Assembly: GCF_000607165.1 (NCBI RefSeq)
Contig: NZ_JFZG01000005.1
Coordinates: 62,001 to 126,000 of the forward strand
DNA length: 64,000 nt
Source: Ralstonia pickettii
GTDB taxonomy: Bacteria > Pseudomonadota > Gammaproteobacteria > Burkholderiales > Burkholderiaceae
Reading direction: 5' to 3'
The notes beneath the pieces were generated by a model, which made no database searches, had not been told where the DNA came from, and was given only the letters and a program-made list of their open reading frames with translations. A program made the position numbers and the translations under genes. Every line of letters starts with the position of its first letter. The stretch's first letter is position 1. Shown piece after piece: positions 8,870 to 18,352 of the stretch.

Positions 8870-8888
8870 TCTTGTACGGGGAACGAAT
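8870..8888 (-). promoter_or_regulatory. Probable sulfur-regulon promoter motif upstream of sbp
   Basis: On the minus strand this reads ATTCGTT, 8 bases, AAGA, about 62 bases before the sbp ATG. It matches the motif at 170-188 upstream of cysT in sequence and spacing. CysB control is inferred from the shared function of the two genes. Confidence 0.5.
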
Positions 8889-9108
8889 GGTTTCAGGGAA
8901 TGTTCATCGGTTTTTGCATAAAGGCGGGGATTGGGGCTGCGCGGATGCGGGGCAAAGGGCTTCAGGCGGGGGGTCGAGCGTGGCGCTTGAGGGTCAAACC
9001 CTCGGCTTTGGGTGTTAAAGAGCCGAGCTTAGGCCTCGGACAGCGGGACTCCGGGGGTTTTGGGTGGAGGCCGGGCCTTGGAGAGACGTTGGGTCGAGTG
9101 TTTTTGGG

Positions 9109-9361
9109 TGGAGCTTGGGTGTTGGAGCGTGGAGCTTGAGGGTTTTTGGGTGACGCTTGAGTGTTGGAGGGTCGAGGCTGGCTGATTTTGTCGGGCGATT
9201 CGAATGTCGGAGGGGCGAGAGCGAGGGTTTTGGGGTGGCGTTCGAGTCTTGGAGGGTGGAGTTCGACTCTTGGAGGGTGAAGTTCGAGCCTTGGAGGGTG
9301 GAGGTTGAACCTTGGAGGGTGGAGGTTGAGGGTTTTGGGGTGGGGCTTGAGGGTTTTGGAG
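9109..9361. repeat. 21-bp-period G-rich minisatellite
   Basis: Roughly twelve units of 21 bp. The six best are 9236-9256, 9257-9277, 9278-9298, 9299-9319, 9320-9340 and 9341-9361, with consensus close to TGGAGTTCGAGTCTTGGAGG plus a final G. Older, more degenerate units run from 9109 to 9235. Because 21 is divisible by three, both strands show open frames with seven-residue repeats (for example LHPPRLE on the minus strand), but codon use argues against translation. Confidence 0.8.
9330..9353 (+). other. G-quadruplex motif in the minisatellite
   Basis: The plus strand has four G-runs (GGG, GGGG, GGGG, GGG) separated by loops of 4, 1 and 5 bases, which satisfies the canonical G3+N1-7 pattern. 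It lies in the last two array units. Formation in the cell is not shown by sequence alone. Confidence 0.5.
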
Positions 9362-9454
9362 TCGCGGCGTCGGGGGCTACCTGGAGCCCTTGGGGTCGGG
9401 TTTTGTGGTGGCGTGCGGGGCTTGCTTGCCTGGGGGCGGTCTTTTTTTTGTTGG

Positions 9455-9668
9455 TGGTGCATCCCTTGTTTCATCCCCTGCCGGGGGCGACTCACTTTCT
9501 TTGTCTTGCCAAAGAAAGTAAGCAAAGAAAGGCGCGCCCGAGATGGCGAAAGACTCCTTCAATTTTCGTAACCGGGCGGAGGCGGGGAAAACTCGCTGCG
9601 CTCAAACAGTTCCCCGCCTTTTTTCCGCCCGCTTACGAAAATTGAAGGCGCCATCAAGGGCAGGAACG
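9455..9668 (+). repeat. Left copy of a composite inverted-repeat element
   Basis: 214-bp unit made of a 95-bp arm (9455-9549), a long hairpin (9557-9647) and a short inner tail (9649-9668). The arm matches the reverse complement of 9942-10036 at 94 of 95 positions and itself contains the hairpin ACTTTCTTTG/CAAAGAAAGT (9493-9518). The long hairpin pairs 9557-9571 with 9633-9647, 9573-9579 with 9625-9631 and 9581-9589 with 9610-9618, leaving a 20-base loop. Confidence 0.85.
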
Positions 9669-9823
9669 TCAACGACCAAACCGGTGGTTTGCGTGTCCTG
9701 TCGGAGTTTCGTTTCTTGCGGTGTGCTGCTTCGCTTCGCTCGCTATCTCAACCTGTTCTTACTGCTTTGCCTCGCGTCTTGCCGCACATCCCACTACTGC
9801 GGTTGTGCTTCGATGGTGTGGCC

Positions 9824-10036
9824 GTACCTTGCCCTAGATGGCGCCTTGAATTTCTGTTGCAGAGAGGAAAAAGGAAGGGAAACTGTCTGAGCGCAGCGAG
9901 TTTTTCCCTTCCCCTCTCTGCGACAGAAATTCAAGGGGAAGTCGCCATCTCGGGCGCGCCTTTCTTTGCTTACTTTCTTTGGCAAGACAAAGAAAGTGAG
10001 TCGCCCCCGGCAGGGGGTGAAACAAGGGATGCACCA
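9824..10036 (-). repeat. Right copy of the composite inverted-repeat element
   Basis: 213-bp unit in opposite orientation to 9455-9668, across a 155-bp unique spacer. Its outer arm is 9942-10036. Its long hairpin is 9844-9936, with stems 9844-9867/9913-9936 and 9873-9881/9904-9912. The loop CTGTCTGAGCGCAGCGAGTT is nearly identical to the left loop (one difference), whereas most of the stem sequence differs between copies and still pairs. Confidence 0.85.
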
Positions 10037-10048
10037 CAAACAAAGAAC

Positions 10049-10085
10049 AAAAAAAACCGCTCTGGCGAACCCAGAGCGGCTTTTC
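10049..10085 (-). terminator. Intrinsic terminator of clpB
   Basis: On the minus strand a 9-bp perfect stem CCGCTCTGG/CCAGAGCGG (10071-10079 with 10057-10065) and a 5-base loop are followed by eight T (10049-10056). It lies just after the clpB stop codon. Confidence 0.92.
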
Positions 10086-10102
10086 GAAGCGCTAACGTAG
10101 CC

Positions 10103-12691
<2,589 letters not shown>

Positions 12692-12728
12692 TAAAAACCC
12701 CTTGCGGAAAATGTTTCACTGCTCCGAA

Positions 12729-12756
12729 AGATAGGGAGCTTCGGTGGCTTTTCAAG
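12729..12756 (-). promoter_or_regulatory. Sigma-32 (heat shock) promoter of clpB
   Basis: The minus strand reads CTTGAAA, 13 bases, CCCTATCT, against the sigma-32 consensus CTTGAAA-N11-16-CCCCATNT (one mismatch in the -10). The -10 ends about 38 bases before the clpB ATG. Confidence 0.85.
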
Positions 12757-12790
12757 CAGGGAAACGCGAGTTTTGATGCAGATTTGCGCC

Positions 12791-12828
12791 AGAACAAACG
12801 GCGGCGCGCCTGCTGGCCACGCCGCCGT
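12791..12828 (-). terminator. Probable terminator of the 3HB-oligomer hydrolase gene
   Basis: On the minus strand the 9-bp stem ACGGCGGCG/CGCCGCCGT (12820-12828 with 12798-12806), with a 13-base loop, is followed by TTGTTCT. The T-tract is short and interrupted, so strength is uncertain. Confidence 0.55.
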
Positions 12829-12861
12829 CCCAAGTGCGTCAAAACCGTCCCGGCTAGCGCA

Positions 12862-15039
12862 TCAGTTGGGCACCGATACCGTCGCCACACCGCCCGACAC
12901 GCTCACCGAGATGCGGTCGCCCGCGGCTGGCGTGCTGGTGAAGTTCGGCACGTTTGCCGCATTGATGGCCGGTGCGGCACCGGGCGTGCCACCGCGCGGG
13001 GTCGTACGCACCACCTGCGACGGCGGCAACGGCGTGCCGTTCTTCAGGTTCGCGTACATGGCGTCCAGCGCGCGCTGCTCATACAGCACCAGCGGCACGA
13101 ACAGCGCGTCATAGCCGGGCACAAGGTCGATAAAGCCGTCGAAATGCTGCGCGTTCATCACCTCGATGTACGACAGCTTGCTCGAGCCGCCCTCCACCTT
13201 GGCGTTCAGCCCCAGATACGGCCGAGAGCCATGGTTGACCGGCAGTAGCGCGTCATTGCGGCCCTGCACGATCAGCGCGGGCTTGCCCTGCAGATTGCCC
13301 GTGCGCAGCGTCTGGCTGATCCCCGTCTGCAGCGATTGGGAGGCGGCATCGGCGCCTGTCAGCAGGTTGCGCAGGCACAGCGCGCCATCGAGGTTGGCGG
13401 CCTGCGTGCCGGTCGAGTCCACCGACTGGTTGCTGCGCGTCGGGCCGCCCTGCGCGTTGTTGTTGACGAGCTGCACGCCGGAGGTGGGCGGAATGCCGTT
13501 GCCAAGCGCCGCCATCTGCGCGAGCGCCGTGGCGTTCACCGCCGTCGGATGGAACGACGCGTCAGTTGCCGCGAAGCTCAGCCCGCACAGGTTGTCGATC
13601 ACGCTGGCGCGCGAGAGTGCGTTGCCAAACGTGGTCGCCACCGATGGGTCGATCTCGTAGAACGACATCGACGCGTGCACGAGGTCCGACTCGGGCTCCC
13701 AGCCATAGGCGCGCATCTTCTGCAGGGCTTCGTCAGCCTGGGCAGCCGCCGTGGTGGACGTCAGCAGCCCGGCCGCCTTGAGCGCTGCGCAGCGATTAGC
13801 CTGCGCGCCAGCCGGGAACGTCGTGAGGCTCGTAAAGAACGCCTGCGCCGGTGCGGTGGCAACGCTCGCAGACGACGCCGCGCAGAGCCGGAACACATTG
13901 GCGTAGCTCACGTAGTCGAAGAGGGGCTTGCCGGTCGTCGGCAGCGTCGTGCCACCGCGCACCACCTGCACACCGGTATTGGGCGGCAGGTTCAGGCCAG
14001 GCTCGCCGACGGCCACCCCGTCGATCCACCCGCCGGTGTCCTGCTCGGCAGCCGCAATGGCCGCGCCGCCGCCGTTCGAGATGCTCGACGCGATGACGAT
14101 GGTGTTGTCCGGACGCACCGGCAACGCGCTGCCAATGAGCGCACCACTGGCTCCCGCGATCTTGTCGTTGATCGCCCAGAACGCGAACTGCACGGCCTGC
14201 AGCGTGAACAGACCCCAATCCTTCTCGGGGTTGCGCTGCGAATGCGCGTGCTTGAACGCCAGCCGGTTCGGCGTGGCGGCATTGAAAGCGGACAACTGGC
14301 TGCTAGTGAGCGGCGCGGCAAAGTGCGCGTTGGACCCGGCTGCGCTGCGCGTGGTGCGCGTGCCGTCCTGCAGGGCGACGGTGTCGGTAGCCAGATCGTG
14401 CGGGCCGGCACCTGTGCCCTTGTCGGTATAGGCAACGGCGCACTTGCGCTTGAGGCCCCACTCGCCGGTGGAAATCGCGCCGTAGATGCCGCGCGAGCCC
14501 GACGAGGTGGCGGTGATGATGCAGGGGTTGTTGGCGTCGAAGCTGTCCGGAATCTGCACGAGCAGCACCACGTTCTGCTGGCCTGTGCCGTCGTCGGAGT
14601 ACGTCACGTATTCCGTCCCAGCGATCATGCCGGAGCCCTGTGTGACGTTGCCGCTGGCATCGACGTTCGGGCCATAAAGCGTGCCGTAGCCGCCCTTGGC
14701 TGCCGTGTCGACCAGCGCACGGTAGTTGGCATAGATCGCCAGGCGACGCAGCTCAGCTGCCGTGGGCGCTGCCGGGTTGGCGATGGTCGGCGCGGTGGCC
14801 GAAGCCAGGCCGCTTGCGCCCAGGCCGGCGGTCAACAGATCGTCGGACACGCCGTCGTACCGGTTGATGGTCACCTTGCCGGCAAAGGCCGGCTTGGTAT
14901 TGCCCGGCACGTTGTTGCCATCATTGCTGCCGCCGCAAGCGCTCAGCACACCGCAGCCGGCCAGCAGCACGGCACCGGCCGCGATGAGGTTGCTTGCGAA
15001 GACGTGCCGTCGCAGGCGCGCCGTTCGGGTTGGTTTCAT
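12862..15039 (-). CDS. D-(-)-3-hydroxybutyrate oligomer hydrolase
   Basis: 725 aa, matching the 3HB-oligomer hydrolase family (3HBOH, EC 3.1.1.22) found in polyhydroxybutyrate-degrading Ralstonia and relatives. The N-terminus has a signal sequence with lipobox-like cysteines (VLSACGG, Cys35). Ser321 in SISNGGG is the expected nucleophile. Other family landmarks are TSSGSRGIYGAISTGEWGLK, KDWGLFTLQAVQFAFWAIND and LIVQGRNDALLPVNHGSRPY. It hydrolyses short 3HB oligomers released from extracellular PHB. It stands alone between clpB and crcB. Confidence 0.9.
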   Translation of the reverse strand: MKPTRTARLRRHVFASNLIAAGAVLLAGCGVLSACGGSNDGNNVPGNTKPAFAGKVTINRYDGVSDDLLTAGLGASGLASATAPTIANPAAPTAAELRRLAIYANYRALVDTAAKGGYGTLYGPNVDASGNVTQGSGMIAGTEYVTYSDDGTGQQNVVLLVQIPDSFDANNPCIITATSSGSRGIYGAISTGEWGLKRKCAVAYTDKGTGAGPHDLATDTVALQDGTRTTRSAAGSNAHFAAPLTSSQLSAFNAATPNRLAFKHAHSQRNPEKDWGLFTLQAVQFAFWAINDKIAGASGALIGSALPVRPDNTIVIASSISNGGGAAIAAAEQDTGGWIDGVAVGEPGLNLPPNTGVQVVRGGTTLPTTGKPLFDYVSYANVFRLCAASSASVATAPAQAFFTSLTTFPAGAQANRCAALKAAGLLTSTTAAAQADEALQKMRAYGWEPESDLVHASMSFYEIDPSVATTFGNALSRASVIDNLCGLSFAATDASFHPTAVNATALAQMAALGNGIPPTSGVQLVNNNAQGGPTRSNQSVDSTGTQAANLDGALCLRNLLTGADAASQSLQTGISQTLRTGNLQGKPALIVQGRNDALLPVNHGSRPYLGLNAKVEGGSSKLSYIEVMNAQHFDGFIDLVPGYDALFVPLVLYEQRALDAMYANLKNGTPLPPSQVVRTTPRGGTPGAAPAINAANVPNFTSTPAAGDRISVSVSGGVATVSVPN

Positions 15040-15185
15040 TGCGTCTCCTTCTCGTTATGGATGGAACAACACAAAGCAACCTGCGGCGGCCTCCGATACT
15101 GCACGTCCCTACGCCACCGCAGGCACTACCAGTATGTGAACCAAACTTCTCATTCGCAATTCAATTTGCGTGATCGGCCTTGCGA

Positions 15186-15566
15186 TCAACTGAACGTGCG
15201 TACCGTCCAGAGACCCAGCATGGTCAGGAACAGCGAGCCCCCGAGATGCGCCACGATATGCAGCGCGCCCATCAGGTGGTCGCCGGCCAGGATGTTGGCG
15301 ACAACCTCGCTGGAAAACGTCGAGAACGTCGTGAGACCGCCCAGAAAACCGGTGATGACGAGCAAACGCCATTCCGGCGGCAGCCCCGCGTGCGTATCGA
15401 AAAAACCCACCGCAACGCCGATCAGATAGCCTCCCACCAGATTGGCTGCCAGCGTGCCGTACGGCAAGGCCGGATTGATGGCGTTCCACAAGATGGCGAA
15501 CGCCCAGCGCAACCAGGCTCCCAGCGCAGCGCCCACCCCAACTGCCAGAATGCCCATTCCGCTCAT
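15186..15566 (-). CDS. crcB: Fluoride channel CrcB (Fluc)
   Basis: 126 aa, four membrane helices. The N-terminal GAALGAWLRW motif, GTLAANLVGGYLIG and the GFLGGLTTFSTFSSE filter region are those of Fluc channels, which form antiparallel dimers and export fluoride passively. The gene starts 15 bp after moaE, so there is no room for its own fluoride riboswitch and it is probably the last gene of the moe-moa transcript. Linkage to molybdopterin genes looks incidental. Confidence 0.93.
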   Translation of the reverse strand: MSGMGILAVGVGAALGAWLRWAFAILWNAINPALPYGTLAANLVGGYLIGVAVGFFDTHAGLPPEWRLLVITGFLGGLTTFSTFSSEVVANILAGDHLMGALHIVAHLGGSLFLTMLGLWTVRTFS

Positions 15567-15581
15567 GCGGTCGCGTCCTTG

Positions 15582-16103
15582 TTATTCGTAGTCGTTGGGT
15601 TGCGCCGATGCGCCAGGCTGATTGGCCGTGTTTGCCCCGGCGTTGGTGGTCGCAATGCCCCAGCGGGCGAGCGCCTTGTCGTCCGTGACGCGTGCATCGA
15701 CCCAGCGCGCGCCCTCGGGCGTCTGCTCCTTCTTCCAGAACGGCGCCTCGCTCTTGAGGTAATCCATGATGAATTCGCACGCGGCAAAGGAGTCGCCGCG
15801 GTGCTTGGAGGCCACCGCCACCAGCACGATCTGGTCTTGCGGCTTGAGCTTGCCCACGCGGTGGATGACGAGCGCGTCAATCAGCTCCCAGCGTTGCATA
15901 GCCGCGCTGACGATGTCGGCGAGCGCCTTTTCAGTCATGCCGGGATAGTGCTCCAGCTCCATCTCCGACACACCGGTGCCATCGTTGATATCGCGCACGG
16001 TGCCAATGAAGCTGGCCACTGCACCAATGTTCGGGCGGCCGGCACGCAGCGCTGCAATCTCGGCGCCGAGGTCAAAGTCGGCTTCCTGCACACGGACGGA
16101 CAT
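15582..16103 (-). CDS. moaE: Molybdopterin synthase catalytic subunit MoaE
   Basis: 173 aa, longer than the usual 150 because of a low-complexity C-terminal tail (NAGANTANQPGASAQPNDYE). Core motifs are GAVASFIGTVRD, ELEHYPGMTEKAL, VIHRVGKLKPQD and FWKKEQTPEGARWVDAR; the lysines of the last segment form the active site. With thiocarboxylated MoaD it converts precursor Z to molybdopterin. It lies 16 bp after moaD. Confidence 0.95.
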   Translation of the reverse strand: MSVRVQEADFDLGAEIAALRAGRPNIGAVASFIGTVRDINDGTGVSEMELEHYPGMTEKALADIVSAAMQRWELIDALVIHRVGKLKPQDQIVLVAVASKHRGDSFAACEFIMDYLKSEAPFWKKEQTPEGARWVDARVTDDKALARWGIATTNAGANTANQPGASAQPNDYE

Positions 16104-16119
16104 GGTTGCTCTGCTCCGT

Positions 16120-16383
16120 TCAGCCGCCGGTCACTGGCGGGAAGAATGCGACTTCGCAGCCGTCATGCACAGCGGTATCGGCCGGCACGATCTGGTGGTT
16201 CACCGCCATGCGCAGCGCACGGCCTTCGGCCAGGGTTTCGCCCCAGACCGGACCGCGCTGCGCCAGCCAGCGGCGCACATCGCCCACGGTGCGCACGGCC
16301 TCCGGCACGACCACCTGCTCCTGTGAGGTTCCGAGTTGCTCACGCACGCTGGCAAAGAAACGAAGCTCAATCTGCATGGCCAT
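16120..16383 (-). CDS. moaD: Molybdopterin synthase sulfur carrier subunit MoaD
   Basis: 87 aa ubiquitin-like protein ending in the required Gly-Gly (FFPPVTGG), which is adenylated and thiocarboxylated before sulfur transfer in the MoaE complex. The beta-grasp core starts IELRFFASVREQLG. The start may be Met1 or Met3 (MAMQIE). It lies 6 bp after moeA and 16 bp before moaE. Confidence 0.94.
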   Translation of the reverse strand: MAMQIELRFFASVREQLGTSQEQVVVPEAVRTVGDVRRWLAQRGPVWGETLAEGRALRMAVNHQIVPADTAVHDGCEVAFFPPVTGG

Positions 16384-16389
16384 CGCTCC

Positions 16390-17649
16390 TTACACCAGAC
16401 CCGCGAACGGCAGGAAGCTGACCATATCGCCCTGCGCAATCGGCTGGTTGGGCGGGTTGTCGATCAGGCCATCGCCCCATACGGTGGAGGTCAGCACGCC
16501 CGAGCTTTGATTGGGAAACAGGTCCAGCCCGCCGTTGGCGTTGATACGCGCACGCAGAAACTCGTTGCGGCGATCGCCCTTCGGCAGCGCAAAGTCGGCC
16601 CGCATCGGGATGCGCTTCGGGGCCACGTCGGACACGCCCTGCAGACGCAGGATGAGCGGCCGCACGAACAGCAGGAAGGTGACGAAGCTCGACACCGGGT
16701 TGCCCGGCAGGCCGATGAAAAACGCGGTGGGGCCACCCACCATGCCTTCGGGCCGGCGCACCTCGCCAAAAGCCAGCGGCTTGCCCGGCTTGATGGCGAT
16801 CTGCCATAGGTTCAGGCGCCCTTCGGCTTCCACTGCGGGCTTGATGTGGTCTTCCTCGCCCACCGACACGCCGCCGGAGGTGATGATGAGGTCGTGCTCC
16901 TCGGCCGCTTCGCGCAGTGTGTCGCGCGTGGCTTGCAGCGTGTCGGGCACGATGCCGAAATCGGTGATGTCGCAGCCGAGGTTTTCCAACAGCGCGCGCA
17001 GCGTGAAGCGGTTGGAGTTGTAGATCGCACCGGGCTTGAGCGGCTCGCCGGGCATGGCAAGCTCGTCGCCGGTAAAGAACACGGCCACGCGCGGACGGCG
17101 CACCACGTGCAGATTGGCGCAACCGACCGAAGCTGCCAAGCCGAGTTGCTGCGGACCGAGACGCGTGCCGCGCGGCAGGATCTCGGCACCGTCGGCAATA
17201 TCCTCGCCGGCGCGGCGGATCCACTCGCCGGATTCAGGCACGTGGTCGATGGTGACGGTGCCCGTGTCCGGGTCAGCCTTGCATTGTTCCTGCATGACCA
17301 CCGCATCCGCGCCCGGCGGGATCAGCGCGCCGGTAAAGATACGCGCCGCCTCGCCCGCATTGAGCGGCTGACCGACATAGCCAGCCGGAATGCGCTGGGC
17401 CACCTTCAGGCGCACGCCCGGCCCGGTGATGTCGGCGGCGCGCACGGCGTATCCGTCCATCTGCGTGTTGTCGGCAGGCGGCACATTCAAGCTGCTGCGA
17501 ACGGCCTGCGCGAGGACGCGCCCGTTGGCGTGCAACGTCGACACAGTTTCGGTCTCGTGCAAGGCGCGCACTGCGGCAAGCAGTTGCGACAGCGCCGCAT
17601 CGAGCGTCAGCAAGGACGGTTTGACGGCGGGAGCATCGTTGGCGGACAT
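16390..17649 (-). CDS. moeA: Molybdopterin molybdenumtransferase MoeA
   Basis: 419 aa, complete. Motifs are ADNTQMDGYAVRAADI, ARIFTGALIPPGADAVVMQE, RAGEDI, the MPT-binding TSGGVSVGEEDHIK and GKPLAFGEV, and the C-terminal domain IV. It inserts molybdate into adenylylated molybdopterin. It heads the moeA-moaD-moaE-crcB run, 81 bp downstream of the uracil-DNA-glycosylase-like gene. Confidence 0.95.
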   Translation of the reverse strand: MSANDAPAVKPSLLTLDAALSQLLAAVRALHETETVSTLHANGRVLAQAVRSSLNVPPADNTQMDGYAVRAADITGPGVRLKVAQRIPAGYVGQPLNAGEAARIFTGALIPPGADAVVMQEQCKADPDTGTVTIDHVPESGEWIRRAGEDIADGAEILPRGTRLGPQQLGLAASVGCANLHVVRRPRVAVFFTGDELAMPGEPLKPGAIYNSNRFTLRALLENLGCDITDFGIVPDTLQATRDTLREAAEEHDLIITSGGVSVGEEDHIKPAVEAEGRLNLWQIAIKPGKPLAFGEVRRPEGMVGGPTAFFIGLPGNPVSSFVTFLLFVRPLILRLQGVSDVAPKRIPMRADFALPKGDRRNEFLRARINANGGLDLFPNQSSGVLTSTVWGDGLIDNPPNQPIAQGDMVSFLPFAGLV

Positions 17650-17730
17650 GCGGGAATGGGAAAACGAAATCGGAAAGGAGATTTCGATTGTATCGGTTCC
17701 AGGCCGATGCCATGCATCAGCGCCGGCGTA

Positions 17731-18348
17731 TCAAGCGAATGCGCGGGCCAGCGCGGCCCGCAGTGCCGGCACGATGTGCGCGTCAAACCACGGGTTGTGT
17801 TTGAACCAGGCCAGATTGCGCGGGCTCGGATGCGGCAGCGGAAACAGCACTCGGCCGTCGGCGTCCTGCACGGGCCCATTACGCACCACGTCCGTCAGCG
17901 ACCAGTCGCGCGGCACGTCGAGGTAATTGCGCTGGGCATAGGTGCCCACCAGCAGCGCGAGCCTCACATCGGACATCGCCGTCAACAGCGGCCAGTGCCA
18001 TTTGGGCGCGCATTCGGGGCGCGGCGGCAAATCGCCATTCGCGCCGGTGCCGGGAAAGCAGAAGCCCATCGGCACCACGGCGATGCGCCTGTCAACGTAG
18101 AAATCGTCGTATGAGATCTGCAACCACTGGCGCAGGCGGTCGCCCGAGCGGTCGTTCCAGGGGATACCGGTTTCGTGGACGATGCGGCCGGGCGCCTGCC
18201 CGATAATCAGGACGCGGGCGCGGCGGTCCGCCACGACCACCGGACGAGGCTCGTGCGCCAATGCGCCCTTGCACTCGCGGCAGGCGCGGATGTCGTGCAG
18301 GCAGCGCTCGAACGCTGCCCCGGCTACGTCATCCGGCACTGCTTCCAT
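17731..18348 (-). CDS. Uracil-DNA-glycosylase-superfamily protein
   Basis: 205 aa from the ATG at 18348. It shows the superfamily GQAPG motif (LIIGQAPGRIVHETGIPWNDRSGDRL) and a C-terminal HPSPRN motif, the positions that in classical enzymes hold the catalytic and DNA-intercalating loops. Several conserved Cys in the N-terminal part (CLHDIRACRECKG) could bind a metal or cluster, as in family 4/5 enzymes, but only part of such a pattern is present. Activity is therefore not certain. It begins 4 bp after thrC and is probably translationally coupled to it. Confidence 0.78.
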   Translation of the reverse strand: MEAVPDDVAGAAFERCLHDIRACRECKGALAHEPRPVVVADRRARVLIIGQAPGRIVHETGIPWNDRSGDRLRQWLQISYDDFYVDRRIAVVPMGFCFPGTGANGDLPPRPECAPKWHWPLLTAMSDVRLALLVGTYAQRNYLDVPRDWSLTDVVRNGPVQDADGRVLFPLPHPSPRNLAWFKHNPWFDAHIVPALRAALARAFA

Positions 18349-18352
18349 CGTT

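Larger units (their letters stand above)
8809..10102. other. Gene-free island between sbp and clpB
   Basis: 1.29 kb with no credible gene. It contains the sbp promoter motif (8870-8888), a G-rich tandem array with a 21-bp period (about 9109-9361), a G-quadruplex motif (9330-9353), a large inverted pair of structured elements (9455-10036) and the clpB terminator (10049-10085). The open frames through the array use AGG/AGA for arginine and lack the local GC3 bias, so I treat them as non-coding. Confidence 0.75.

Noticed and set aside
9236-9361. CRISPR array
   Set aside because: Direct tandem repeats without unique spacers and no cas genes nearby.
8962-9645. Open frames on both strands through the 21-bp array, with seven-residue proline- or tryptophan-rich repeats
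   Set aside because: Arginine codons are almost all AGG/AGA and third positions lack the GC bias of real genes here; frames stay open on both strands only because 21 is a multiple of three.
9449-10045. Short frames in the inverted repeats containing FLCLAKES or AYFLWQDKES
   Set aside because: They are translations of the repeat arm and appear in both orientations; no start signal or codon bias.
13336-15429. 697-codon plus-strand frame opposite the 3HB-oligomer hydrolase gene
   Set aside because: Arg/Ala-rich shadow; the minus-strand gene has a signal peptide and family motifs.
15567-15581. Fluoride riboswitch in front of crcB
   Set aside because: Only 15 bp separate moaE and crcB, too short for the aptamer.
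17650-17730. Molybdenum-cofactor riboswitch upstream of moeA
   Set aside because: The 81-bp gap is too short for the known Moco motif and I see no matching conserved core.
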